DNA from: Linyphia triangularis
Lineage: Eukaryota; Arthropoda; Arachnida; Araneae; Linyphiidae
Assembly: GCA_963978545.1 (NCBI GenBank)
Contig: OZ021722.1
Coordinates: 15,814,801 to 15,878,800 of the forward strand
Direction: 5' to 3'
DNA length: 64,000 bases
Of this stretch, positions 22,350 through 36,105 are shown in pieces. The translations under genes and the position numbers were made by a program. Under the pieces are notes generated by a model, which saw only the letters and a list, made by a program, of their open reading frames with translations, was not told the origin of the DNA and ran no database searches. How positions within the stretch are numbered: position 1 is the stretch's first letter; each line of letters begins with the position of its first letter.

Positions 22350-24003
22350 GCGCTCAGAAACTGTTTTGAGGCTTTATTTTACGTAGCATTGCTTCGATTT
22401 TGTGTACTAAAATAACATTTCATGAGCAAATTGATGATCAGAAAGAAATCGGAAGATGACTTTTATTATCCTAGTTTACAAATTAAGGTTAAAAATCGAA
22501 AATTGAGTATTGGAAAATTGCCTAAGGATTGGCAAGTTTAATGTATATTCAAAGGGATATAAAGATTTTTTTGGCAATAACCGAATTTTGAGAAGTAAAA
22601 TTTCATTTTAATAACCACTTGAATGTGGAAATCGATTCGGATGACAATTTCTGTTACCCTAGTTGCAAAATGATTGTAAAATTTTGAAAATTCAGAAGTG
22701 TGTAATTTTCCATACTGTTAACATGGGAAAAATTTTAAACGAAAATTTTGAAAGTTCAATTTTTAGGACCAACTTTAGACCCACTTCTTATTTAGTGAGT
22801 GTTATAAAATTCAAATTCGAGATATATGAGCTTCAATATCACAAACCGGAAAAAATTTTGAAAATTTTACCTTTTGAACAATAATTCATTGAACAGTCCG
22901 CCATGTGTTTTCAATGGGGAAATTTTATTTTTGAGAAATTTGCACATTTTGAACCAACTATAGACCCACTTCTTATTTAGTGAGTGTTATAAAATTGGAA
23001 TTAGAGATTCTCCTATATATAAGCTTCAATATCACACACGGGAAAAAATTTTGAAAATTTTAATTTTTGAACAATTATTCATTGAATAGTCCATCATGTG
23101 TTTTCAATGGGGGAATTTTATTTTTTAGAAAATTGCACTTTTTGGAACAACTTTAGACCCACTTTTTATTTAGTGAGTGTTATAAAATTGAAAATGGAGA
23201 TTCTCCTATATATAAGCTTCAATATCACACAATGGAAAAAATTTTGAAAATTTTACTTTTTGAACAATAATTCATTGAACAGTCCGCCATGTGTTTTCAA
23301 TGGGGAAATTTTATTTTTTAGAAAATTGCACTTTTTGGAACAACTTTAGACCCACTTCTTATTTAGTAAGTGTTATAAAATTGGAATTAGAGATTCTCCT
23401 ATATATAAGCTTCAATATCACACACGGGAAAAAATTTTGAAAATTTTAATTTTTGAACAATTATTCATGGAATAGTCCACAATGTGTTTTCAATGGGCGA
23501 ATTTTATTTTTTAGAAAATTGCACTTTTTGGAACAACTTTAGACCCACTTTTTATTTAGTGAGTGTTATAAAATTGAAAATGGAGACTCACCTATATATA
23601 AGCTTCAATATCACAAACGGAAAAAAATTTTGAAAATTTTAATTTTTGAACACTTATTCATTGAATAGTCCGCCATGTGAATTCATTGGGGAATTGTATT
23701 TTCGAGAAAATTGCTCAAATGCTTTCAAATTGCGAATTGCAGTTGGATATATGTTTTATAGTTATTCTTGTACCAAATTTTAATTAAAAAAAAGTATTCT
23801 AAAAATAAAAAATTCAATTTTTCGAAAATCTTGAAATATTTCAGTTTTGAGTGTATTTGAATGGAAAATTTCATTTTTAACAAATGGTTCCAAATAGTGT
23901 TTTTTTATTCAAAAACACATTAAAAATCAAACAAATTTCAAAATTTTGGCAAAAAAAACTATTTTTGAATAGCTCTATGAGAAGTTGAAATTTTGAAACG
24001 AAA
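22350..24003 (+). repeat. HOR unit 14, 5 monomers, 1654 bp (epsilon)
   Basis: Exact 1654-bp spacing from unit 13 and nearly identical to it. Monomers start at 22777, 22962, 23155, 23348 and 23541; tail from 23715. It has ttcatggaatag near 23465 where units 13 and 15 have ttcattgaatag; that variant recurs in units 17, 19, 22 and 25, making unit 14 closest to those later copies at this site. Confidence 0.95.
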
Positions 24004-25657
24004 GCGCTCAGAAACTGTTTTGAGGCTTTATTTTACGTAGCATTGCTTCGATTTTGTGTACTAAAATAACATTTCATGAGCAAATTGATGATCAGAAAGA
24101 AATCGGAAGATGACTTTTATTATCCTAGTTTACAAATTAAGGTTAAAAATCGAAAATTGAGTATTGGAAAATTGCCTAAGGATTGGCAAGTTTAATGTAT
24201 ATTCAAAGGGATATAAAGATTTTTTTGGCAATAACCGAATTTTGAGAAGTAAAATTTCATTTTAATAACCACTTGAATGTGGAAATCGATTCGGATGACA
24301 ATTTCTGTTACCCTAGTTGCAAAATGATTGTAAAATTTTGAAAATTCAGAAGTGTGTAATTTTCCATACTGTTAACATGGGAAAAATTTTAAACGAAAAT
24401 TTTGAAAGTTCAATTTTTAGGACCAACTTTAGACCCACTTCTTATTTAGTGAGTGTTATAAAATTCAAATTCGAGATATATGAGCTTCAATATCACAAAC
24501 CGGAAAAAATTTTGAAAATTTTACCTTTTGAACAATAATTCATTGAACAGTCCGCCATGTGTTTTCAATGGGGAAATTTTATTTTTGAGAAATTTGCACA
24601 TTTTGAACCAACTATAGACCCACTTCTTATTTAGTGAGTGTTATAAAATTGGAATTAGAGATTCTCCTATATATAAGCTTCAATATCACACACGGGAAAA
24701 AATTTTGAAAATTTTAATTTTTGAACAATTATTCATTGAATAGTCCATCATGTGTTTTCAATGGGGGAATTTTATTTTTTAGAAAATTGCACTTTTTGGA
24801 ACAATTTTAGACCCACTTTTTATTTAGTGAGTGTTATAAAATTGAAAATGGAGATTCTCCTATATATAAGCTTCAATATCACACAATGGAAAAAATTTTG
24901 AAAATTTTACTTTTTGAACAATAATTCATTGAACAGTCCGCCATGTGTTTTCAATGGGGAAATTTTATTTTTTAGAAAATTGCACTTTTTGGAACAACTT
25001 TAGACCCACTTCTTATTTAGTAAGTGTTATAAAATTGGAATTAGAGATTCTCCTATATATAAGCTTCAATATCACACACGGGAAAAAATTTTGAAAATTT
25101 TAATTTTTGAACAATTATTCATTGAATAGTCCACAATGTGTTTTCAATGGGCGAATTTTATTTTTTAGAAAATTGCACTTTTTGGAACAACTTTAGACCC
25201 ACTTTTTATTTAGTGAGTGTTATAAAATTGAAAATGGAGACTCACCTATATATAAGCTTCAATATCACAAACGGAAAAAAATTTTGAAAATTTTAATTTT
25301 TGAACACTTATTCATTGAATAGTCCGCCATGTGAATTCATTGGGGAATTGTATTTTCGAGAAAATTGCTCAAATGCTTTCAAATTGCGAATTGCAGTTGG
25401 ATATATGTTTTATAGTTATTCTTGTACCAAATTTTAATTAAAAAAAAGTATTCTAAAAATAAAAAATTCAATTTTTCGAAAATCTTGAAATATTTCAGTT
25501 TTGAGTGTATTTGAATGGAAAATTTCATTTTTAACAAATGGTTCCAAATAGTGTTTTTTTATTCAAAAACACATTAAAAATCAAACAAATTTCAAAATTT
25601 TGGCAAAAAAAACTATTTTTGAATAGCTCTATGAGAAGTTGAAATTTTGAAACGAAA
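24004..25657 (+). repeat. HOR unit 15, 5 monomers, 1654 bp (epsilon)
   Basis: Third consecutive 1654-bp copy. Monomers start at 24431, 24616, 24809, 25002 and 25195; tail from 25369. It shares gaacaatttt with unit 13 and keeps ttcattgaatag. The head still reads aataaccacttg, unlike the next two units. Confidence 0.95.
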
Positions 25658-26925
25658 GCGCTCAGAAACTGTTTTGAGGCTTTATTTTACGTAGCATTGC
25701 TTCGATTTTGTGTACTAAAATAACATTTCATGAGCAAATTGATGATCAGAAAGAAATCGGAAGATGACTTTTATTATCCTAGTTTACAAATTAAGGTTAA
25801 AAATCGAAAATTGAGTATTGGAAAATTGCCTAAGGATTGGCAAGTTTAATGTATATTCAAAGGGATATAAAGATTTTTTTGGCAATAACCGAATTTTGAG
25901 AAGTAAAATTTCATTTTAATAAAAACTTGAATGTGGAAATCGATTCGGATGACAATTTCTGTTACCCTAGTTGCAAAATGATTGTAAAATTTTGAAAATT
26001 CAGAAGTGTGTAATTTTCCATACTGTTAACATGGGAAAAATTTTAAACGAAAATTTTGAAAGTTCAATTTTTAGGACCAACTTTAGACCCACTTCTTATT
26101 TAGTGAGTGTTATAAAATTCAAATTCGAGATATATGAGCTTCAATATCACAAACCGGAAAAAATTTTGAAAATTTTACCTTTTGAACAATAATTCATTGA
26201 ACAGTCCGCCATGTGTTTTCAATGGGGAAACTTTATTTTTGAGAAATTTGCACATTTTGAACCAACTATAGACCCACTTCTTATTTAGTGAGTGTTATAA
26301 AATTGGAATTAGAGATTCTCCTATATATAAGCTTCAATATCACACACGGGAAAAAATTTTGAAAATTTTAATTTTTGAACAATTATTCATTGAATAGTCC
26401 ACAATGTGTTTTCAATGGGCGAATTTTATTTTTTAGAAAATTGCACTTTTTGGAACAACTTTAGACCCACTTTTTATTTAGTGAGTGTTATAAAATTGAA
26501 AATGGAGACTCACCTATATATAAGCTTCAATATCACAAACGGAAAAAAAATTTGAAAATTTTAATTTTTGAACACTTATTCATTGAATAGTCCGCCATGT
26601 GAATTCATTGGGGAATTGTATTTTCGAGAAAATTGCTCAAATGCTTTCAAATTGCGAATTGCAGTTGGATATATGTTTTATAGTTATTCTTGTACCAAAT
26701 TTTAATTAAAAAAAAGTATTCTAAAAATAAAAAATTCAATTTTTCGAAAATCTTGAAATATTTCAGTTTTGAGTGTATTTGAATGGAAAATTTCATTTTT
26801 AACAAATGGTTCCAAATAGTGTTTTTTTATTCAAAAACACATTAAAAATCAAACAAATTTCAAAATTTTGGCAAAAAAAACTATTTTTGAATAGCTCTAT
26901 GAGAAGTTGAAATTTTGAAACGAAA
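25658..26925 (+). repeat. HOR unit 16, 3 monomers, 1268 bp (epsilon, two monomers deleted)
   Basis: Monomers start at 26085, 26270 and 26463; tail from 26637. It is an epsilon unit short by exactly two 193-bp monomers (1654 minus 386): the gaaaatgg/ggaattag pair is gone and ccacaatgtg follows the second monomer directly. Markers are aataaaaacttg in the head, ggggaaactttatt, and a longer A-run after cacaaacgg. The last two recur in unit 21. Confidence 0.95.
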
Positions 26926-28579
26926 GCGCTCAGAAACTGTTTTGAGGCTTTATTTTACGTAGCATTGCTTCGATTTTGTGTACTAAAATAACATTTCATG
27001 AGCAAATTGATGATCAGAAAGAAATCGGAAGATGACTTTTATTATCCTAGTTTACAAATTAAGGTTAAAAATCGAAAATTGAGTATTGGAAAATTGCCTA
27101 AGGATTGGCAAGTTTAATGTATATTCAAAGGGATATAAAGATTTTTTTGGCAATAACCGAATTTTGAGAAGTAAAATTTCATTTTAATAAAAACTTGAAT
27201 GTGGAAATCGATTCGGATGACAATTTCTGTTACCCTAGTTGCAAAATGATTGTAAAATTTTGAAAATTCAGAAGTGTGTAATTTTCCATACTGTTAACAT
27301 GGGAAAAATTTTAAACGAAAATTTTGAAAGTTCAATTTTTAGGACCAACTTTAGACCCACTTCTTATTTAGTGAGTGTTATAAAATTCAAATTCGAGATA
27401 TATGAGCTTCAATATCACAAACCGGAAAAAATTTTGAAAATTTTACCTTTTGAACAATAATTCATTGAACAGTCCGCCATGTGTTTTCAATGGGGAAATT
27501 TTATTTTTGAGAAATTTGCACATTTTGAACCAACTATAGACCCACTTCTTATTTAGTGAGTGTTATAAAATTGGAATTAGAGATTCTCCTATATATAAGC
27601 TTCAATATCACACACGGGAAAAAATTTTGAAAATTTTAATTTTTGAACAATTATTCATTGAATAGTCCATCATGTGTTTTCAATGGGGGAATTTTATTTT
27701 TTAGAAAATTGCACTTTTTGGAACAACTTTAGACCCACTTTTTATTTAGTGAGTGTTATAAAATTGAAAATGGAGATTCTCCTATATATAAGCTTCAATA
27801 TCACACAATGGAAAAAATTTTGAAAATTTTACTTTTTGAACAATAATTCATTGAACAGTCCGCCATGTGTTTTCAATGGGGAAATTTTATTTTTTAGAAA
27901 ATTGCACTTTTTGGAACAACTTTAGACCCACTTCTTATTTAGTAAGTGTTATAAAATTGGAATTAGAGATTCTCCTATATATAAGCTTCAATATCACACA
28001 CGGGAAAAAATTTTGAAAATTTTAATTTTTGAACAATTATTCATGGAATAGTCCACAATGTGTTTTCAATGGGCGAATTTTATTTTTTAGAAAATTGCAC
28101 TTTTTGGAACAACTTTAGACCCACTTTTTATTTAGTGAGTGTTATAAAATTGAAAATGGAGACTCACCTATATATAAGCTTCAATATCACAAACGGAAAA
28201 AAATTTTGAAAATTTTAATTTTTGAACACTTATTCATTGAATAGTCCGCCATGTGAATTCATTGGGGAATTGTATTTTCGAGAAAATTGCTCAAATGCTT
28301 TCAAATTGCGAATTGCAGTTGGATATATGTTTTATAGTTATTCTTGTACCAAATTTTAATTAAAAAAAAGTATTCTAAAAATAAAAAATTCAATTTTTCG
28401 AAAATCTTGAAATATTTCAGTTTTGAGTGTATTTGAATGGAAAATTTCATTTTTAACAAATGGTTCCAAATAGTGTTTTTTTATTCAAAAACACATTAAA
28501 AATCAAACAAATTTCAAAATTTTGGCAAAAAAAACTATTTTTGAATAGCTCTATGAGAAGTTGAAATTTTGAAACGAAA
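26926..28579 (+). repeat. HOR unit 17, 5 monomers, 1654 bp (epsilon)
   Basis: Monomers start at 27353, 27538, 27731, 27924 and 28117; tail from 28291. The head has aataaaaacttg (also units 16, 22 and 25). The fourth monomer keeps ccgccatg and the fifth is preceded by ttcatggaatag. It begins the epsilon/zeta alternating section. Confidence 0.95.
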
Positions 28580-30050
28580 GCGCTCAGAAACTGTTTTGAG
28601 GCTTTATTTTACGTAGCATTGCTTCGATTTTGTGTACTAAAATAACATTTCATGAGCAAATTGATGATCAGAAAGAAATCGGAAGATGACTTTTATTATC
28701 CTAGTTTACAAATTAAGGTTAAAAATCGAAAATTGAGTATTGGAAAATTGCCTAAGGATTGGCAAGTTTAATGTATATTCAAAGGGATATAAAGATTTTT
28801 TTGGCAATAACCGAATTTTGAGAAGTAAAATTTCATTTTAATAACCACTTGAATGTGGAAATCGATTCGGATGACAATTTCTGTTACCCTAGTTGCAAAA
28901 TGATTGTAAAATTTTGAAAATTCAGAAGTGTGTAATTTTCCATACTGTTAACATGGGAAAAATTTTAAACGAAAATTTTGAAAGTTCAATTTTTAGGACC
29001 AACTTTAGACCCACTTCTTATTTAGTGAGTGTTATAAAATTCGAATAGGAGATTCTCCTATATATGAGCTTCAATATCACAAACCGGAAAAAATTTTGAA
29101 AATTTTACTTTTTGAAAAATAATTCATTGAACATTCCGTCATGTGTTTTCAATGGGGAAATTTTATTTTTGAGAAATTTGCACATTTTGAACCAACTAAA
29201 GACCCACTTCTTATTTAGTGAGTGTTATAAAATTGGAATTGGAGATTCTCCTATATATAAGCTTCAATATCACACACCGGAAAAAATTTTGAAAATTTTA
29301 CTTTTTGAACAATAATTCATTGAACAGTCCGCCATGTGTTTTCAATGGGGAAATTTTATTTTTTAGAAAATTGCACTTTTTGGAACAACTTTAGACCCAC
29401 TTCTTATTTAGTAAGTGTTATAAAATTGGAATTGGAGATTCTCCTATATATAAGCTTCAATATCACACACGGGAAAAAATTTTGAAAATTTTACTTTTTG
29501 AACAATTATTCATTGAATAGTCCACCATGTGTTTTCAATGGGGGAATTTTATTTTTTAGAAAATTGCACTTTTTGGAACAACTTTAGACCCACTTTTTAT
29601 TTAGTGAGTGTTATAAAATTGAAAATGGAGACTCTCCTATATATAAGCTTCAATATCACAAACGGGAAAAAATTTTGAAAATTTTACTTTTTGAACAATT
29701 ATTCATTGAATAGTCCGCCATGTGATTTCAATGGGGAATTGTATTTTCAAGAAAATTGCTCAAATGCTTTCAAATTGCGAATTGCAGTTGGATATATGTT
29801 TTATAATTATTCTTGTACCAAATTTTAATTAAAAAAAAAGTATTCTAAAAATAAAAAATTCAATTTTTCGAAAATCTTGAAATATTTCAGTTTGGAGTGT
29901 ATTTGAATGGAAAATTTCATTTTTAACAAATGGTTCCAAATTGTGTTTTTTTATTCAAAAACACATTAAAAATCAAACAAATTTCAAAATTTTAGCAAAA
30001 AAAAGCTATTTTTGAATAGCTCTATGAGAAGTTGAAATTTTGAAACGAAA
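28580..30050 (+). repeat. HOR unit 18, 4 monomers, 1471 bp (zeta)
   Basis: Monomers start at 29007, 29200, 29393 and 29586; tail from 29760. Zeta markers are gaacattccgtc, aaccaactaaagac, the actctcc last monomer and the tail repeat agctatttttgaatagct. The second monomer has cacaccgg, as in unit 23 but not units 20 and 26. The head is of the epsilon/unit-4 type (cctagtttac). Confidence 0.95.
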
Positions 30051-31704
30051 GCGCTCAGAAACTGTTTTGAGGCTTTATTTTACGTAGCATTGCTTCGATT
30101 TTGTGTACTAAAATAATATTTCATGAGCAAATTGATGATCAGAAAGAAATCGGAAGATTACTTGTATTATCCTAGGCTACAAATTAAGGTTAAAATTCGA
30201 AAATTTAGAATTGGAAAATTGCCTAAGGATTGGCAAGTTTAATGTATATTCAAAGGGATATAAAGATTTTTTTGGCAATAACCGAATTTTGAGAAGTAAA
30301 ATTTCATTTTAATAACCACTTGAATGTGGAAATCGATTCGGATGACAATTTCTGTTACCCTAGTTGCAAAATGATTGTAAAATTTTGAAAATTCAGAAGT
30401 GTGTAATTTTCCATACTGTTAACATGGGAAAAATTTTAAACGAAAATTTTGAAAGTTCAATTTTTAGGACCAACTTTAGACCCACTTCTTATTTAGTGAG
30501 TGTTATAAAATTCAAATTCGAGATATATAAGCTTCAATATCACAAACCGGAAAAAATTTTGAAAATTTTACCTTTTGAACAATAATTCATTGAACAGTCC
30601 GCCATGTGTTTTCAATGGGGAAATTTTATTTTTGAGAAATTTGCACATTTTGAACCAACTATAGACCCACTTCTTATTTAGTGAGTGTTATAAAATTGGA
30701 ATTAGAGATTCTCCTATATATAAGCTTCAATATCACACACGGGAAAAAATTTTGAAAATTTTAATTTTTGAACAATTATTCATTGAATAGTCCATCATGT
30801 GTTTTCAATGGGGGAATTTTATTTTTTAGAAAATTGCACTTTTTGGAACAACTTTAGACCCACTTTTTATTTAGTGAGTGTTATAAAATTGAAAATGGAG
30901 ATTCTCCTATATATAAGCTTCAATATCACACAATGGAAAAAATTTTGAAAATTTTACTTTTTGAACAATAATTCATTGAACAGTCCGTAATGTGTTTTCA
31001 ATGGGGAAATTTTATTTTTTAGAAAATTGCACTTTTTGGAACAACTTTAGACCCACTTCTTATTTAGTAAGTGTTATAAAATTGGAATTAGAGATTCTCC
31101 TATATATAAGCTTCAATATCACACACGGGAAAAAATTTTGAAAATTTTAATTTTTGAACAATTATTCATGGAATAGTCCACAATGTGTTTTCAATGGGCG
31201 AATTTTATTTTTTAGAAAATTGCACTTTTTGGAACAACTTTAGACCCACTTTTTATTTAGTGAGTGTTATAAAATTGAAAATGGAGACTCACCTATATAT
31301 AAGCTTCAATATCACAAACGGAAAAAAATTTTGAAAATTTTAATTTTTGAACACTTATTCATTGAATAGTCCGCCATGTGAATTCATTGGGGAATTGTAT
31401 TTTCGAGAAAATTGCTCAAATGCTTTCAAATTGCGAATTGCAGTTGGATATATGTTTTATAGTTATTCTTGTACCAAATTTTAATTAAAAAAAAGTATTC
31501 TAAAAATAAAAAATTCAATTTTTCGAAAATCTTGAAATATTTCAGTTTTGAGTGTATTTGAATGGAAAATTTCATTTTTAACAAATGGTTCCAAATAGTG
31601 TTTTTTTATTCAAAAACACATTAAAAATCAAACAAATTTCAAAATTTTGGCAAAAAAAACTATTTTTGAATAGCTCTATGAGAAGTTGAAATTTTGAAAC
31701 GAAA
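30051..31704 (+). repeat. HOR unit 19, 5 monomers, 1654 bp (epsilon body, different head)
   Basis: Monomers start at 30478, 30663, 30856, 31049 and 31242; tail from 31416. The head has attacttgta and atttagaattgg, the type that follows each zeta unit, while the monomers are epsilon. The exchange lies in the head or early first monomer (about 30200-30520). The fourth monomer ends ccgtaatg and the first has gatatataagc, both shared with unit 22. Confidence 0.94.
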
Positions 31705-33175
31705 GCGCTCAGAAACTGTTTTGAGGCTTTATTTTACGTAGCATTGCTTCGATTTTGTGTACTAAAATAACATTTCATGAGCAAATTGATGATCAGAAAG
31801 AAATCGGAAGATGACTTTTATTATCCTAGTTTACAAATTAAGGTTAAAAATCGAAAATTGAGTATTGGAAAATTGCCTAAGGATTGGCAAGTTTAATGTA
31901 TATTCAAAGGGATATAAAGATTTTTTTGGCAATAACCGAATTTTGAGAAGTAAAATTTCATTTTAATAACCACTTGAATGTGGAAATCGATTCGGATGAC
32001 AATTTCTGTTACCCTAGTTGCAAAATGATTGTAAAATTTTGAAAATTCAGAAGTGTGTAATTTTCCATACTGTTAACATGGGAAAAATTTTAAACGAAAA
32101 TTTTGAAAGTTCAATTTTTAGGACCAACTTTAGACCCACTTCTTATTTAGTGAGTGTTATAAAATTCGAATAGGAGATTCTCCTATATATGAGCTTCAAT
32201 ATCACAAACCGGAAAAAATTTTGAAAATTTTACTTTTTGAAAAATAATTCATTGAACATTCCGTCATGTGTTTTCAATGGGGAAATTTTATTTTTGAGAA
32301 ATTTGCACATTTTGAACCAACTAAAGACCCACTTCTTATTTAGTGAGTGTTATAAAATTGGAATTGGAGATTCTCCTATATATAAGCTTCAATATCACAC
32401 TAAGGAAAAAATTTTGAAAATTTTACTTTTTGAACAATAATTCATTGAACAGTCCGCCATGTGTTTTCAATGGGGAAATTTTATTTTTTAGAAAATTGCA
32501 CTTTTTGGAACAACTTTAGACCCACTTCTTATTTAGTAAGTGTTATAAAATTGGAATTGGAGATTCTCCTATATATAAGCTTCAATATCACACACGGGAA
32601 AAAATTTTGAAAATTTTACTTTTTGAACAATTATTCATTGAATAGTCCACCATGTGTTTTCAATGGGGGAATTTTATTTTTTAGAAAATTGCACTTTTTG
32701 GAACAACTTTAGACCCACTTTTTATTTAGTGAGTGTTATAAAATTGAAAATGGAGACTCTCCTATATATAAGCTTCAATATCACAAACGGGAAAAAATTT
32801 TGAAAATTTTACTTTTTGAACAATTATTCATTGAATAGTCCGCCATGTGATTTCAATGGGGAATTGTATTTTCAAGAAAATTGCTCAAATGCTTTCAAAT
32901 TGCGAATTGCAGTTGGATATATGTTTTATAATTATTCTTGTACCAAATTTTAATTAAAAAAAAAGTATTCTAAAAATAAAAAATTCAATTTTTCGAAAAT
33001 CTTGAAATATTTCAGTTTGGAGTGTATTTGAATGGAAAATTTCATTTTTAACAAATGGTTCCAAATTGTGTTTTTTTATTCAAAAACACATTAAAAATCA
33101 AACAAATTTCAAAATTTTAGCAAAAAAAAGCTATTTTTGAATAGCTCTATGAGAAGTTGAAATTTTGAAACGAAA
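31705..33175 (+). repeat. HOR unit 20, 4 monomers, 1471 bp (zeta)
   Basis: Monomers start at 32132, 32325, 32518 and 32711; tail from 32885. It lies exactly 3125 bp after unit 18. It differs by cacactaagg in the second monomer, a change shared only with unit 26. Confidence 0.95.
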
Positions 33176-34451
33176 GCGCTCAGAAACTGTTTTGAGGCTT
33201 TATTTTACGTAGCATTGCTTCGATTTTGTGTACTAAAATAATATTTCATGAGCAAATTGATGATCAGAAAGAAATCGGAAGATTACTTGTATTATCCTAG
33301 GCTACAAATTAAGGTTAAAATTCGAAAATTTAGAATTGGAAAATTGCCTAAGGATTGGCAAGTTTAATGTATATTCAAAGGGATATAAAGATTTTTTTGG
33401 CAATAACCGAATTTTGAGAAGTAAAATTTCATTTTAATAACCACTTGAATGTGGAAATCGATTCGGATGACAATTTCTGTTACCCTAGTTGCAAAATGAT
33501 TGTAAAATTTTGAAAATTCAGAAGTGTGTAATTTTCCATACTGTTAACATGGGAAAAATTTTAAACGAAAATTTTGAAAGTTCAATTTTTAGGACCAACT
33601 TTAGACCCACTTCTTATTTAGTGAGTGTTATAAAATTCGAATAGGAGATTCTCCTATATATGAGCTTCAATATCACAAACCGGAAAAAATTTTGAAAATT
33701 TTACTTTTTGAAAAATAATTCATTGAACAGTCCGTCATGTGTTTTCAATGGGGAAACTTTATTTTTGAGAAATTTGCACATTTTGAACCAACTATAGACC
33801 CACTTCTTATTTAGTGAGTGTTATAAAATTGGAATTAGAGATTCTCCTATATATAAGCTTCAATATCACACACGGGAAAAAATTTTGAAAATTTTAATTT
33901 TTGAACAATTATTCATTGAATAGTCCACAATGTGTTTTCAATGGGCGAATTTTATTTTTTAGAAAATTGCACTTTTTGGAACAACTTTAGACCCACTTTT
34001 TATTTAGTGAGTGTTATAAAATTGAAAATGGAGACTCACCTATATATAAGCTTCAATATCACAAACGGAAAAAAAATTTGAAAATTTTAATTTTTGAACA
34101 CTTATTCATTGAATAGTCCGCCATGTGAATTCATTGGGGAATTGTATTTTCGAGAAAATTGCTCAAATGCTTTCAAATTGCGAATTGCAGTTGGATATAT
34201 GTTTTATAGTTATTCTTGTACCAAATTTTAATTAAAAAAAAGTATTCTAAAAATAAAAAATTCAATTTTTCGAAAATCTTGAAATATTTCAGTTTTGAGT
34301 GTATTTGAATGGAAAATTTCATTTTTAACAAATGGTTCCAAATAGTGTTTTTTTATTCAAAAACACATTAAAAATCAAACAAATTTCAAAATTTTGGCAA
34401 AAAAAACTATTTTTGAATAGCTCTATGAGAAGTTGAAATTTTGAAACGAAA
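33176..34451 (+). repeat. HOR unit 21, 3 monomers, 1276 bp (chimera)
   Basis: Monomers start at 33603, 33796 and 33989; tail from 34163. The head and first monomer are of the post-zeta type (attacttgta, cgaatagg). From the ggggaaactttatt near 33752 to the end it follows unit 16, including the direct joining of ccacaatgtg and the lengthened A-run after cacaaacgg. It is an in-register recombinant between those two unit types. Confidence 0.93.
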
Positions 34452-36105
34452 GCGCTCAGAAACTGTTTTGAGGCTTTATTTTACGTAGCATTGCTTCGAT
34501 TTTGTGTACTAAAATAACATTTCATGAGCAAATTGATGATCAGAAAGAAATCGGAAGATGACTTTTATTATCCTAGTTTACAAATTAAGGTTAAAAATCG
34601 AAAATTGAGTATTGGAAAATTGCCTAAGGATTGGCAAGTTTAATGTATATTCAAAGGGATATAAAGATTTTTTTGGCGATAACCGAATTTTGAGAAGTAA
34701 AATTTCATTTTAATAAAAACTTGAATGTGGAAATCGATTCGGATGACAATTTCTGTTACCCTAGTTGCAAAATGATTGTAAAATTTTGAAAATTCAGAAG
34801 TGTGTAATTTTCCATACTGTTAACATGGGAAAAATTTTAAACGAAAATTTTGAAAGTTCAATTTTTAGGACCAACTTTAGACCCACTTCTTATTTAGTGA
34901 GTGTTATAAAATTCAAATTCGAGATATATAAGCTTCAATATCACAAACCGGAAAAAATTTTGAAAATTTTACCTTTTGAACAATAATTCATTGAACAGTC
35001 CGCCATGTGTTTTCAATGGGGAAATTTTATTTTTGAGAAATTTGCACATTTTGAACCAACTATAGACCCACTTCTTATTTAGTGAGTGTTATAAAATTGG
35101 AATTAGAGATTCTCCTATATATAAGCTTCAATATCACACACGGGAAAAAATTTTGAAAATTTTAATTTTTGAACAATTATTCATTGAATAGTCCATCATG
35201 TGTTTTCAATGGGGGAATTTTATTTTTTAGAAAATTGCACTTTTTGGAACAACTTTAGACCCACTTTTTATTTAGTGAGTGTTATAAAATTGAAAATGGA
35301 GATTCTCCTATATATAAGCTTCAATATCACACAATGGAAAAAATTTTGAAAATTTTACTTTTTGAACAATAATTCATTGAACAGTCCGTAATGTGTTTTC
35401 AATGGGGAAATTTTATTTTTTAGAAAATTGCACTTTTTGGAACAACTTTAGACCCACTTCTTATTTAGTAAGTGTTATAAAATTGGAATTAGAGATTCTC
35501 CTATATATAAGCTTCAATATCACACACGGGAAAAAATTTTGAAAATTTTAATTTTTGAACAATTATTCATGGAATAGTCCACAATGTGTTTTCAATGGGC
35601 GAATTTTATTTTTTAGAAAATTGCACTTTTTGGAACAACTTTAGACCCACTTTTTATTTAGTGAGTGTTATAAAATTGAAAATGGAGACTCACCTATATA
35701 TAAGCTTCAATATCACAAACGGAAAAAAATTTTGAAAATTTTAATTTTTGAACACTTATTCATTGAATAGTCCGCCATGTGAATTCATTGGGGAATTGTA
35801 TTTTCGAGAAAATTGCTCAAATGCTTTCAAATTGCGAATTGCAGTTGGATATATGTTTTATAGTTATTCTTGTACCAAATTTTAATTAAAAAAAAGTATT
35901 CTAAAAATAAAAAATTCAATTTTTCGAAAATCTTGAAATATTTCAGTTTTGAGTGTATTTGAATGGAAAATTTCATTTTTAACAAATGGTTCCAAATAGT
36001 GTTTTTTTATTCAAAAACACATTAAAAATCAAACAAATTTCAAAATTTTGGCAAAAAAAACTATTTTTGAATAGCTCTATGAGAAGTTGAAATTTTGAAA
36101 CGAAA
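34452..36105 (+). repeat. HOR unit 22, 5 monomers, 1654 bp (epsilon)
   Basis: Monomers start at 34879, 35064, 35257, 35450 and 35643; tail from 35817. The head has aataaaaacttg plus a private ggcgataacc. It carries gatatataagc and ccgtaatg, both shared with unit 19. Confidence 0.95.
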
